NCBI RefSeq assembly: GCF_001591385.1
Contig: NZ_BCUU01000026.1
Coordinates: 1 to 56,210 of the forward strand
DNA from: Variovorax soli NBRC 106424
Lineage (GTDB): Bacteria; Pseudomonadota; Gammaproteobacteria; Burkholderiales; Burkholderiaceae_C
DNA length: 56,210 nucleotides
Direction of reading: 5' to 3'
This document shows, one piece after another, positions 31,999-41,099 of this stretch. Position numbers and translations under genes: made by a program. How positions within the stretch are numbered: the first letter of the stretch is position 1; each line of letters opens with the position of its first letter. Below the pieces are notes generated by a model. That model had not been told where the DNA came from, did no database searches, and worked only from the letters and a program-made list of their open reading frames with translations.

Positions 31999-33300
31999 GT
32001 GACCAACTTCATCTTCATCGTCGCCGACGACCTGGGATACGCCGACCTGGGCTGTTATGGCGGGCGCGCTGCCACGTCCCCGGTGCTGGACCAGCTGGCT
32101 GCAAACGGCCTGCGCTACGTCAACGGATACGCCAACTCGCCCGTGTGCTCGCCCACGCGCTTTGCGCTGATGACGGGCCGCTACCAGTATTGGGTGCGGG
32201 GCGCGAGCGAAGAGCCGCTGCTGGGCACCTCGCGCGGCAATCCGGAACTGGGCCTGCATCCCGGCCTTCCCACGCTTCCTTCGATGCTGCGCGACATCGG
32301 CTACCACACGGCGTTGATCGGCAAGTGGCACCTGGGCTTTCGTCCGCACTTCGGGCCCGACCGCTCGGGCTACATGCACCACTTCGGCCCGATGTCGGGC
32401 GGCGTGAGCTACTGGGGCCACAACGCGCGCGGGCCGGCGTCCGACCTCGAACTCGACGGTCAGCCCTACGACGAGCCCGGCTACCTCACCGACCTGATTT
32501 CGAAGCGGGCCGCGCGCTACGTGCGCGAACGCGCGGCCGACGGCCAGCCCTTCCTGCTGAGCCTGCACTACACCGCACCGCACTGGCCCTGGGAGACGCG
32601 CGCCCAGGGCGGCGTCGACCCGGAGGTGTCGAAGGACATCGCCCACCTGGACGGCGGCAACATCGAGACGTACAGGACCATGATCCAGGAGATGGACGAA
32701 GGCATCGGCTGGGTCGTGCAGGCGCTTCGCGAGACGGGGATTCTGGACGACACGCTGATCGTGTTCACCAGCGACAACGGCGGCGAGCGCTTCTCGGACA
32801 ACTGGCCGCTGGTGGGCGGCAAGATGGACCTCACCGAAGGCGGTATCCGCGTGCCGTACATCGCGCACTGGCCGCGCGGCATCGGTCGACCGGGGGGCAT
32901 CTGCGCGCAGCACTGCATGACCATGGACTGGACCGTGACGATGCTCGACATCGCCGGTGCCCGCCCGCCCGCGGACCACGTGCTGGACGGCGTCAGCCTG
33001 CGCGCGACGCTGGCGGACGCCAGCCATGGCTTTCCCCGCCCGATGCACTGGCGCATGAAGCACAAGGACCAGCGCGCCCTGCGCGACGGCGACTGGAAGT
33101 ACCTCAAGGTCGAGGAACACGAATACCTGTTCAACCTCGAGCGCGATGCGCGCGAGCGCGCCAACCAGGCGAGGCGCGATCCGCAGCGGCTCGCGGCGAT
33201 GCGCGCGGCCTGGGAAAGCTGGAACGCGCAGATCCCGCCCGTTCCGGCCGAAGCGCGCACGGATTTGATCAGCACCCTGCGCGACATGCCCGCCCGCTGA
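31999..33300 (+). CDS. Cytosolic formylglycine-dependent sulfatase
   Basis: Type I sulfatase of 433 residues, starting GTG at 31999 after AGGAGA. The domain begins at once (NFIFIVADDLGYADLGCYGG) with no signal peptide, so the enzyme should be cytosolic. Calcium ligands Asp10 and Asp11, the sulfatase signature CSPTR with Cys50 as the residue converted to formylglycine, GKWHLGF and TSDNGGER are all present. It needs a formylglycine-generating enzyme, which is not in the window. With the downstream Bug receptor and divergent LysR it forms a sulfate ester utilisation unit; aryl sulfate is a plausible substrate given nearby phenol-type enzymes. Confidence 0.9.
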   Translation: MTNFIFIVADDLGYADLGCYGGRAATSPVLDQLAANGLRYVNGYANSPVCSPTRFALMTGRYQYWVRGASEEPLLGTSRGNPELGLHPGLPTLPSMLRDIGYHTALIGKWHLGFRPHFGPDRSGYMHHFGPMSGGVSYWGHNARGPASDLELDGQPYDEPGYLTDLISKRAARYVRERAADGQPFLLSLHYTAPHWPWETRAQGGVDPEVSKDIAHLDGGNIETYRTMIQEMDEGIGWVVQALRETGILDDTLIVFTSDNGGERFSDNWPLVGGKMDLTEGGIRVPYIAHWPRGIGRPGGICAQHCMTMDWTVTMLDIAGARPPADHVLDGVSLRATLADASHGFPRPMHWRMKHKDQRALRDGDWKYLKVEEHEYLFNLERDARERANQARRDPQRLAAMRAAWESWNAQIPPVPAEARTDLISTLRDMPAR

Positions 33301-33342
33301 CTTCCGACCTGCGGCCCCTTCAAAGAACAAGGAGACAAACAC

Positions 33343-34305
33343 ATGACCAGCCGACGCCACTTTTGCCTTTCCACGCTGTCGTTGGCCCTGCCGCAAACCG
33401 CGGCGTGGGCGCAAACCGCTTCGCAACCCATTCGAATCATGGTGGGCTTCGCCCCCGGCGGCTCCGTCGACATGACGGCGCGGGCACTCGCCGAGGCGAT
33501 GCGCCCCAGCCTTGAGCGGACGATTCTGGTGGAGAACCGGCCGGGCGCCGCCGGCCGCCTCGCGGTGGAATTCACGCGCCAGGCCGCGCCCGACGGCAAT
33601 ACGCTGATGCTGGTGCCGCACGGTCCGATGACCCTGTTTCCGTGGATCCACCGGCAGCTGCGATACGACCCGGTGAAGGACTTCGCGCCGATCGGGCGCG
33701 TGTGCACGCTGGACTACGCCATCTCAACCGGGCCGGCCACGCCCGCCAAGACCGTTGCCGAATACGTCGCCTGGGCACGCAACCCGCAGAACAAGCCGGC
33801 CTTCGCCTCGCCCGGCTCGGGCACCATCCCGCACTTCCTGGGACAAGGCTTCGCGCAGAAGGCCGAGATCGAACTCACGCATGTGCCGTACAAAGGTGCC
33901 GCCCCGTCCCTGATCGATCTGATTGGCGGCAATATTTCGCTGGCGGTGACGCCGATGGCGGATGCGGTCGAGCACCACCGCGCCGGCAAGCTGCGCATCC
34001 TGGCCATCACCAGCACGCGCCGCAACCCCGCGCTGCCCGATGTGCCCACGCTCAAGGAGAGCGGCATCGACCTCGTGCTGGATGGCTGGTACGGCATGTA
34101 CGCGCCGGCTGGTACGCCCGCCGAACAGATCGACCGGCTCTACCAGGCGCTGCAAGGCGCGGTGAAGAAGATCGAGCCCACGCTCGTACGCGCGACCATG
34201 CAGGCCGACGCAGCTGGACCTCAGCAACTGGCGCAGATCCAGGCAACAGAGACGGCACTCTGGGGCCCATGGGTCAAGGCGTCGGGCTTCACACCCGGCG
34301 AGTGA
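33343..34305 (+). CDS. Bug/TctC-family tripartite tricarboxylate transporter receptor
   Basis: Second intact Bug receptor, 320 residues, with a signal peptide ending at PQTAAWAQT and mature motifs PIRIMVGFAPGGSVDMTARA and ENRPGAAGRLAVEFTRQAAP. ATG 33343 has AAGGAG upstream and lies 42 bases after the sulfatase gene, so the two share a transcript. It probably binds the substrate destined for the sulfatase. No TctA or TctB gene is nearby. Confidence 0.92.
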   Translation: MTSRRHFCLSTLSLALPQTAAWAQTASQPIRIMVGFAPGGSVDMTARALAEAMRPSLERTILVENRPGAAGRLAVEFTRQAAPDGNTLMLVPHGPMTLFPWIHRQLRYDPVKDFAPIGRVCTLDYAISTGPATPAKTVAEYVAWARNPQNKPAFASPGSGTIPHFLGQGFAQKAEIELTHVPYKGAAPSLIDLIGGNISLAVTPMADAVEHHRAGKLRILAITSTRRNPALPDVPTLKESGIDLVLDGWYGMYAPAGTPAEQIDRLYQALQGAVKKIEPTLVRATMQADAAGPQQLAQIQATETALWGPWVKASGFTPGE

Positions 34306-34326
34306 TTGCGCACCTGCCTGATGGTT

Positions 34327-34851
34327 TCAGCGCGCGTCGTGGGAATGAATCTGCAGCGCCTCGAGAAAGCGCGACACCATGTTGTAGGCCGCTATCGTGG
34401 CAGTGAGTTCGATCAGTTGCTGCGGTGCGAAGTGCGCCGAAACACCCGCGAAAACCTGATCGGGGACCTGCACATGTTGTGTCATCGCATCGACATAGGC
34501 CAGGACAGCTCTCTCGCGCGGGTCAAACAGCGCGCATTGCGGCCAGTGCGCCAAACCAGCCAGCTTTTCTTGCGAGACCCCTTCACTCAGAGCGATAGGC
34601 GCATGCTGGTCGGCCTCGTACGGTGCGCGGTTCAACAACGCTACGCGCATGATGACCAACTCGCGCAGCGCTGCGTCCAAGCTCGATTCTTGACGGATGG
34701 AAGTGAGATAAGCGAGCCAGCCGTCTGCAACTGCCGGACTATGCAGAAGCATCTGGTACAGATGCAGGATGCTGCCGCGTTGGGCAACTATCTTGTCCGC
34801 CAAGGGACGCACGGCATCGGTCTCGATGTCGGCGTACGGAATGCGAGCCAT
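34327..34851 (-). CDS. Carboxymuconolactone decarboxylase family protein (AhpD-like fold)
   Basis: A 174-residue protein of the CMD fold (DAALRELVIMRVALLNRAPY, then EADQHAPIALSEG, AVLAYVDAMTQHVQVPD). The CxxC redox pair of AhpD is missing, while the histidine after it (QH) is kept, which favours a decarboxylase-like or unknown role over peroxidase reduction. Convergent with the Bug receptor gene and so not part of its operon, though its presence beside aromatic catabolic genes is suggestive. Confidence 0.82.
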   Translation of the reverse strand: MARIPYADIETDAVRPLADKIVAQRGSILHLYQMLLHSPAVADGWLAYLTSIRQESSLDAALRELVIMRVALLNRAPYEADQHAPIALSEGVSQEKLAGLAHWPQCALFDPRERAVLAYVDAMTQHVQVPDQVFAGVSAHFAPQQLIELTATIAAYNMVSRFLEALQIHSHDAR

Positions 34852-34945
34852 ATTCAGGAGGTCGGTAGAGCTTAGATCGCTGAAATCCTATCGTGGCGGT
34901 AGACTCATTGCACCAACACAATCGAAAACACGCTGCGGCGCCAGC

Positions 34946-37900
34946 TCATTGCGCCACAGGCAGCTCGAAATAGAACGCCGTGCCCTGCCCCGGCACGCTC
35001 ACGTAGTCGATGCGCCCACCGTGCTCCTGGACGATGCTGCGGCAAATGTTCAGCCCCAGCCCCGTGCCACCCTTCTGCCGCCGGTCCGAGCTGTCCGCCT
35101 GCGAGAAGCGCTCGAAGATGCGGGCGCGGAACGATTCCGGAATGCCCGCGCCGTCGTCGATCACCGAGACACGCACAACGGCCGACGGCGCTTCTTTTTC
35201 TTCTTGGCTCATGCGCACCGCCACGCGCCGGCTCGGCCCCGTGAACTTCACCGCGTTGGACAGCAGATTGACCATCACCTGCACGATGCGGTCGGCATCG
35301 GCCAGCACGCGCACGTCGTTCAGCCGGGCCTGCAGGTCCAGCTCGACGCCGTGCTGCTGCGCATATGCGCAGGTGGCGTCCAGGGCCTGGTCGACCAGGG
35401 GCGCCAGCGGCTGCACCGTCATCGCGTAGTGCATCAGACGCGCCTCGATGCGCTCCACGTCCAGCACGTCGTTGATGAGGCGCACCAGGCGGTCGCTGCT
35501 CTGGGCCGAGCGCGCGACCAGCTCCTGCGCCGATTCCGGCAGCGGGCCGGCCATGCCCGAGGCCAGCAGGCCGAGTGCGCCGTGGATGGCCGTCATCGGC
35601 GTGCGCAGCTCGTGCGTCACGGTCGAGACGAATTCGCTCTTGAGCCGCTCCATGTGGCGCCGCTCGGAGATGTCCATGTAGGTGGTGACGAAGCCGCCGC
35701 CGGGCATGGGCGCGCTGCGCACCTCCAGCGCGCGGCCGTCGGGCATCTGGCGCTCCGACAGCATGTGCCGGGGCACCTGCGCGCCCTGCACCATGCGCTC
35801 GACGATCTCGTCGACCGGGCCCGGCCCGTAGTCGCCGCGCGCGGCGTTGTGGCGGATGATGTCGGCAAAGGTGGGCTCCTCGGGCCCCAGCACCAGGTCG
35901 TCGGGCAGGTCCAGCAGGTCGCGGTAGGCGGAGTTGAAGGCTGCCAGCTTCAGCTCGGCGTCGAACACGCTCAGCCCGCACGGCAGGTTGTCGATGATGC
36001 TGCGCATCACGGCATTGCTGCGCCGCAGTTCCTCGCGCACGTGGCGCACGGCAGAGATGTCCTGCAGCGTGCCGACCAGGCGCACGGGCACGTCGTCTTC
36101 CACCTCGACCGCGCCCACCGAACGGATCCAGATGGCCCGGCCATCCTGGGTGGTGAGCGGAAGCTCCAGGTTCCAGGGCCTGCGCTGCTCGATGCATTCG
36201 CGGGCCGTCTGCTCGACGATGGAGCGCTCGGGCGGCGCGAAGAAATCGAAGGCGCCGGTCAGCCGGGGCTGCTGCCCCACGGGCACGCCGAAGATGCGGA
36301 AGGTCTGCTCCGACCAGGTGAGCCGGTTGGTGCGCAGGTCCACCTCCCAGCCGCCCACGCCGGCCACCCGCTCGGCCCGCTCCAGGAAGGCCTTGCTGGC
36401 ACGCAGTTGTTCTTCGGCACCCTTGCGTTCGGTGATGTCCGTCTGCGTGCCCGACATCAGGCGCGGCTGGCCCGTGTCCGTGCGGTCGAAGACGCGGCCG
36501 CGCAGTAGCACCCACACCCAGTGTCCGGCGCGGTGCTGCATGCGCATCTCGCACTCGAAGTAAGGCAGTTCGCCGTCGAGGTAGCGCTGCAGCAGGCTCG
36601 CCGAGCTGCGCAGGTCGCCGCGGTGGCACAGGGTGCGCCATCGGTTCACGTCCAGCGGCTGCAGCTCCTGCAGCGTATAGCCCACCATGCCGGCCCAGCG
36701 CTCGTTGCAGGTCAGGCTGCCAGTGGTCATGTCCCACTCCCACGCGCCGGCATCGGTGCCTTCGATGATCTGGTCCAGGCGCTGGCGTTCGCGCGAGAGG
36801 TTGGCCAGCGCCTGCGACAGCTCGGACGCCGCGCGCTTCTTCTCGGTGATGTCCTGGCCGATCTGCATGAAGCCGACCAGCCGGCCCTGCTCGTCGCGGT
36901 GCGGCTGGATTTCCAGGTCGATCCAGTATTCGCGCCCGTCCTTGGCGCGGTTGATCACCTCGACGCGGCAGCTTCGCCCGGCGATGTCGGCCGCGTCGAT
37001 GGCGGCGTAGCTCGCCGGGTCGGTGCGGCCGCTGCCCAGCAGCGCCTTGGGCGTGGAGCCCAGCGCCTCTTCCGTCGAATAGCCGTACACGCGGGTGAAG
37101 CCTTCATTCACCCACAGGATCCGGCGCGTCCGGTCGGTGATGACCACCGTGTTCGAGGTGTGCCGCACCACCTCGGCCAGCCTGCGCAGGTCCTTGGTCA
37201 TGCTCTGCGCCATCGCCCGCGCGCGCGCCTCGCCCGATGCCAGCAGCCACACCGTCAGGGCCAGCAGCGCCGAGATGCAGGTGCCTGTGACGCGGATCAG
37301 GCTGGGCGACCAGTAGTCGAGGGCCGGCCAGAAGCCGGCGTCGGGCGTCATGCGGATCGAGAACTGCCTGCCGCCGATGACCACCGGCACCAGGCTCGGC
37401 TCCACCAGCGGCAGCGGCCGCCACGACAGCCAGTCGGGCGCGACGGGATGGGCCGACCGATGATCCGTCGAGAAGATGCGCGCCCCCATGCCTTGCGCAT
37501 CGTCGAAAAGGCTGAATGCGAGGTCGGAGTCGATGCTGTCCAGCGTACCGCCGAGCAGCTCGGCGGCGACGATGGGCGCGTAGACGATGCCCGTCAGCGC
37601 GGCCTCGCGCTGCTGGGGCGTGGCAGGTACCGCGGCGCCGGCGTAGACCGGAATCATGTAGAGGAATCCCGCCCCCTGGGCCTGGTCCTGCACAAGCGTG
37701 ATGGGCGCGCTGAGCGTGGGCTGCCCCGATCGGATGGCCTGCTCGATGACGCGGCGCCGCGTCGGCTCCGATCCGGCATCGAGGCCCAGGGCCGAGCGGT
37801 TGGCCTCCAGCGGCTCGACATACTTGATCATGTACAGGTCGGCCCCCGCGCTGCCGTTGCCGCCACTGGGGGTGCGCAGCGCATAGTCGGGCTGGCCCTC

Positions 37901-38482
37901 GGCACGCCGCGCGGCCACGAAGCGATCGGCCTCGCCCGGCGGTACGCGCTCGATGATGCCGAGGCCGCGCACGCCCGGAAACTCCTCGGCCAGGTTGCGC
38001 GACTGCACATAGCCCTGCCACGCCGCCCGGTCGACCCGCGCGCCGGCGGCATAGAGGGCCCGCCCGCCCATCAGGCCGTGCACCGGCTGCCGGAACCGGC
38101 GTTGCACCTCGGACACGAGGCGATCCTTCTGGCGTTCGTACTTGGCCTCGGCCGCCGCACCGATGGTGCGCTGGACCCAGTGCGCGGCCAGCATGGTGCT
38201 GACGATGCCCAGGACCAGTACCAGGGTCGACAGGACGCCCGGAGACCGCGCAACGCCGCCCTTTGCAGACGCCAATGACGCCTCGCGCCCGCGCAGGGCC
38301 GTGGCGCGCCACCGTATCCACAGGGCGACCGCGGTGATTTCCAGCGCGCTTTGCCACAGGACATCCAGCGAAGAAGAGCGGCTTCCACTCAGCGCCATCC
38401 AGCCCAGGAACAAGGCTTCTGTCGCGATGATCAGGATGCTGGCCTCGAAGCCCAGGCGCAGGATTCCAACTCTCGATGTCAT
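34946..38482 (-). CDS. CHASE/multi-PAS membrane sensor histidine kinase
   Basis: Very large sensor kinase, 1178 residues from ATG 38482. In order: N-terminal membrane segments (LGFEASILIIATEALFLGWM; VLSTLVLVLGIVSTMLAAHW), a periplasmic CHASE domain (about 125-310), another membrane segment (TGTCISALLALTVWLLASGE), four PAS/PAC units (VVITDRTRRILWVNEGFTRV; GAWEWDMTTGSLTCNERWAG; GGWEVDLRTNRLTWSEQTFR; GLSVFDAELKLAAFNSAYRD), HisKA with His957 in STVTHELRTPMTAIHG, and HATPase (NLLSNAVKFTG; GGTGLGLNICRSIVQEHGG). There is no receiver domain. No response regulator is adjacent, so its partner is unknown. Divergent from the Rieske-like gene across 92 bases. Confidence 0.92.
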   Translation of the reverse strand: MTSRVGILRLGFEASILIIATEALFLGWMALSGSRSSSLDVLWQSALEITAVALWIRWRATALRGREASLASAKGGVARSPGVLSTLVLVLGIVSTMLAAHWVQRTIGAAAEAKYERQKDRLVSEVQRRFRQPVHGLMGGRALYAAGARVDRAAWQGYVQSRNLAEEFPGVRGLGIIERVPPGEADRFVAARRAEGQPDYALRTPSGGNGSAGADLYMIKYVEPLEANRSALGLDAGSEPTRRRVIEQAIRSGQPTLSAPITLVQDQAQGAGFLYMIPVYAGAAVPATPQQREAALTGIVYAPIVAAELLGGTLDSIDSDLAFSLFDDAQGMGARIFSTDHRSAHPVAPDWLSWRPLPLVEPSLVPVVIGGRQFSIRMTPDAGFWPALDYWSPSLIRVTGTCISALLALTVWLLASGEARARAMAQSMTKDLRRLAEVVRHTSNTVVITDRTRRILWVNEGFTRVYGYSTEEALGSTPKALLGSGRTDPASYAAIDAADIAGRSCRVEVINRAKDGREYWIDLEIQPHRDEQGRLVGFMQIGQDITEKKRAASELSQALANLSRERQRLDQIIEGTDAGAWEWDMTTGSLTCNERWAGMVGYTLQELQPLDVNRWRTLCHRGDLRSSASLLQRYLDGELPYFECEMRMQHRAGHWVWVLLRGRVFDRTDTGQPRLMSGTQTDITERKGAEEQLRASKAFLERAERVAGVGGWEVDLRTNRLTWSEQTFRIFGVPVGQQPRLTGAFDFFAPPERSIVEQTARECIEQRRPWNLELPLTTQDGRAIWIRSVGAVEVEDDVPVRLVGTLQDISAVRHVREELRRSNAVMRSIIDNLPCGLSVFDAELKLAAFNSAYRDLLDLPDDLVLGPEEPTFADIIRHNAARGDYGPGPVDEIVERMVQGAQVPRHMLSERQMPDGRALEVRSAPMPGGGFVTTYMDISERRHMERLKSEFVSTVTHELRTPMTAIHGALGLLASGMAGPLPESAQELVARSAQSSDRLVRLINDVLDVERIEARLMHYAMTVQPLAPLVDQALDATCAYAQQHGVELDLQARLNDVRVLADADRIVQVMVNLLSNAVKFTGPSRRVAVRMSQEEKEAPSAVVRVSVIDDGAGIPESFRARIFERFSQADSSDRRQKGGTGLGLNICRSIVQEHGGRIDYVSVPGQGTAFYFELPVAQ

Positions 38483-38574
38483 GGCGCCCGAGTTTAGGGG
38501 GCGGCACCCCGGGCATTCACGACATGGCGACGCAGGAACTTTCAATCGAACCTCGATCGTGGCAGGCTCGTGCG

Positions 38575-39147
38575 ATGCGGCCCTGGACGCGGATCCGACA
38601 TGAAGCGACTGTGCGCCGCGTCGTGTTCACCCTGGTCTTCCTGCTCGCCACGGCAGCCTGGGTGGCCGGGGTCCGCTGGATGACGGGGCTGGAACACAAG
38701 GAAGACGCCTACCTGGACATCGACCTCGCGCAGGTGCCGCCGGGCAGTCCCAAGTACTACGCCTTCCAGGGCACGCCGCTCGCCCTGGTGCGGACCACCG
38801 ACGCGATGCTCGACGACCTGCGGGCGCATACCGCCCACACGTGGAGCCAGCGTCCGATTGCGCCCGGCCATCCGTCGTTCTTCGTCTATTCCCTGCGCAG
38901 CCCGGCGGGCGGCTGCGAGCTCGAACACGTGCCCAAGGGCACGGACCGCTATGCGCCGGTGCGCCCGTGGCAAGGCGGCTACCGCGATCCCTGCCGTTTT
39001 GGCGAATGGGATTACGCCGGCCGCGCCATCCGGCAGTACGCCGACCAGGATCCGCGGCTTCTGCAGCGGGCCGACCTGGATGTGCCGGACTTCGAGCTGC
39101 GGGACCAGCGCTTCCTGCGCATCACGCGCGCGGCCGCGAAGCCGTAG
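38575..39147 (+). CDS. Rieske-fold membrane-anchored protein lacking [2Fe-2S] ligands
   Basis: A 190-residue protein with an N-terminal membrane anchor (VVFTLVFLLATAAWVAGVRW) and a body that follows the cytochrome bc1 Rieske pattern: YLDIDLAQVPPGS, LALVRTTDAMLDDLRAH, then SLRSPAGGCELEHVP where CTHLGC is expected, and WQGGYRDPCRFGEWDYAGRA where WKGGFFCPCHGSKFDLAGR is usual. All four cluster ligands are replaced (Arg, Pro, Asp, Arg), but the two disulfide cysteines (Cys114, Cys140) remain. It cannot bind a normal Rieske cluster. ATG 38575 has an AGG upstream; ATG 38524 is an alternative. Homology is judged by eye and needs confirmation. Confidence 0.6.
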   Translation: MRPWTRIRHEATVRRVVFTLVFLLATAAWVAGVRWMTGLEHKEDAYLDIDLAQVPPGSPKYYAFQGTPLALVRTTDAMLDDLRAHTAHTWSQRPIAPGHPSFFVYSLRSPAGGCELEHVPKGTDRYAPVRPWQGGYRDPCRFGEWDYAGRAIRQYADQDPRLLQRADLDVPDFELRDQRFLRITRAAAKP

Positions 39148-39217
39148 CCCAGGCCAGCCGGTAGACGGGCAGCGGGTCGACGACAATCGGCCCGGAAACG
39201 AACGGAGAGTTGCCTTG

Positions 39218-40273
39218 ATGAAGTGCCCGGGGTTGGCGAACTGGATTCGGCGTGCGCCTGGGCACCGGCCGGCGGCGTGGCTGCTCGCCCTGGCATGGAT
39301 GTTCGCCGCGGGCCTGGCCGGCGCGCAGCCCAAGGCACCGCTGCGCTTCGGCGTGCTGCCGATGGGCGACGTGGTCGAGTCGCGCAGGAACTGGGAGCCC
39401 CTGTGGGCCGACGTGGGCAAGGAGATCGGCCTGCCCGTCGTCCCGCTGTCGGTGTCGACCTACGAAGCGCTGTCGGGCGCGATCCAGCGCCGTGAAGTCG
39501 ACATTGCATTCCTGCCCGGCAAGATGGCGCTCGACGCCGTGTCCAGCGGGCACATGAAGGTGATCGCCCAGGTCAAGCGGCGCGACGGGCCGGCGGAACA
39601 CCAGGCCGTGCTCATCGTGCGCAAGGACTCGCCGCTCAAGGGCCTGGACAGGTTGCTGGCCACCCCCGAGCAGTGGGTCATGGCGCGCGGCCCCAACCGG
39701 TCGGTGTCGGGCTACGTGGTGCCGCAGACGCAGCTCTTCCTGCCCCGCGGCATCGACATCGAGACGCGCTTCAAGGACGTGGTCGTCGGCACGCACCAGG
39801 AAACGGCGCTGGCGGTGGCCAACGGCATGGCCGACGTGGCCACGAACAACACCACCGATCTCGAGCGATTCGGCCACCAGTTCCCGGTGGAGGCGCAGCG
39901 GCTGAAGGTGATCTGGCGCTCGCAATCCACGCCGGCCGCCGACATCCTGGTGCGCAGCGACATGCCCCCGTCGCTTCGGCGCAAGCTGCGCGACGCGCTG
40001 ACAGGCTACGGGCGGCAGGACGGTCCCGCCGGCGAGCGGCAGCGCGAGACGCTGCGTGCGCTGAAGGCGTCGTACGGCTACCTCGCGGCCGACAACAGCG
40101 CCTTGCAGCCGGCCGCCCAGCTCGAATACGAGATGGCCCGCCAGCGGGCGCTGAGCGCGCAATGGACCAGCGCCGCCGCGAAGGCCGCGCGGCTCGATCG
40201 CATCGAGAAGGACCGCGCGCGGACCATGGCCCTGCTGCAGCCGGAGGGCGCCGCCGCGACACGCAGCAAGTGA
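39218..40273 (+). CDS. PhnD-like phosphonate/phosphate-type periplasmic binding protein (orphan)
   Basis: Periplasmic binding protein of 351 residues with a signal peptide (WLLALAWMFAAGLAGAQ) and a PhnD-type domain: LRFGVLPMGDVVESRRNWEP, YEALSGAIQRREVDIAFLPG, ETALAVANGMADVATNNTTD. No ATPase or permease gene follows, so it is not part of a full importer here. It may serve a distant transporter or act as a ligand-presenting protein for a sensor such as the CHASE kinase encoded 0.7 kb away. ATG 39218 is chosen, with GGAG about ten bases upstream; TTG 39215 is possible. Confidence 0.85.
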   Translation: MKCPGLANWIRRAPGHRPAAWLLALAWMFAAGLAGAQPKAPLRFGVLPMGDVVESRRNWEPLWADVGKEIGLPVVPLSVSTYEALSGAIQRREVDIAFLPGKMALDAVSSGHMKVIAQVKRRDGPAEHQAVLIVRKDSPLKGLDRLLATPEQWVMARGPNRSVSGYVVPQTQLFLPRGIDIETRFKDVVVGTHQETALAVANGMADVATNNTTDLERFGHQFPVEAQRLKVIWRSQSTPAADILVRSDMPPSLRRKLRDALTGYGRQDGPAGERQRETLRALKASYGYLAADNSALQPAAQLEYEMARQRALSAQWTSAAAKAARLDRIEKDRARTMALLQPEGAAATRSK

Positions 40274-40318
40274 GCATTGGCGCGATATACCGTAGCGACC
40301 CACACGCCTTCTAACGCA

Positions 40319-41080
40319 ATGAACGCTCCAGCAAGAGACTTCGTCGGCTACGGCCGCAACCGCCCGCAGTTCGAATGGCCAGGCGGCCGGCGGGTCGCCG
40401 TCAGCCTGGTGGTCAACTATGAGGAAGGCGGCGAGAACTGCGTGCTGGACGGCGACAGCCATTCCGAGGTGCTCAACAGCGACGTCGCCGGCGCCGCCCC
40501 CCGGCCCGGGCGGCGCAACCTGGTGGTCGAGTCGCACTACGAGTACGGAAGCCGCGTCGCGCATTGGCGCATCCTCGATCTGCTGCGCGAGTGCCGGGTG
40601 CCCGCCACCTACTTCGCGGTGTCCGGCGCGCTGGAAAAGCATCCCGACGCAGCCCGCGCGATCGTCGAGGCCGGACACGAGGTGGTGTCCCATGGCGCGC
40701 GCTGGATCGACTACGACGGCATGCCCGAAGCCACCGAGCGCGAGCACATGGTGCGGTCGCTCGACGCGCTGGAGCGCCTGTGCGGCCAGCGACCCGTGGG
40801 CTGGTACACCGGGCGCGTCAGCGCCCACACCCGGGCACTGGCAGTGGAGCAAGGCCTGCTGTACGACAGCGATGCCTACAACGACGACCTGCCGTACTGG
40901 ACGGACGTGGGCGGCCGCCCGCATCTGGTGCTGCCCTACAGCTTCGATTGCAACGACATGCGCTTTGCGTCGGCGCCAGGCTTCAACACGCCGGACGACT
41001 TTGCAGGCCATCTGCGGCGCACGCTGGCCTGCCTGCGCCGCGAGGCGGCCCGTTCTGCTCCCGCGATGATGTCCCGATGA
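40319..41080 (+). CDS. PuuE-like polysaccharide deacetylase family protein, C-terminally truncated
   Basis: NodB-fold protein of 253 residues matching the cofactor-independent allantoinase PuuE group: VGYGRNRPQFEWPGGRRVAV, VVNYEEGGENCVLDGD, EYGSRVAHWRIL, SHGARWIDYDGMPEA, GWYTGRVSAHTRAL, LLYDSDAYNDDLPYW. Family members run to about 305 residues and continue after the MMS motif with a GLHCRLxGRPGR-type segment; here the protein ends at PAMMSR, so about 50 residues are missing. No other frame carries the lost part, and the convergent gene ends 20 bases later. It may be inactive, a pseudogene in decay, or a shortened variant. Confidence 0.78.
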   Translation: MNAPARDFVGYGRNRPQFEWPGGRRVAVSLVVNYEEGGENCVLDGDSHSEVLNSDVAGAAPRPGRRNLVVESHYEYGSRVAHWRILDLLRECRVPATYFAVSGALEKHPDAARAIVEAGHEVVSHGARWIDYDGMPEATEREHMVRSLDALERLCGQRPVGWYTGRVSAHTRALAVEQGLLYDSDAYNDDLPYWTDVGGRPHLVLPYSFDCNDMRFASAPGFNTPDDFAGHLRRTLACLRREAARSAPAMMSR

Positions 41081-41099
41081 CCGCAGCGCCGCTGTGCGG

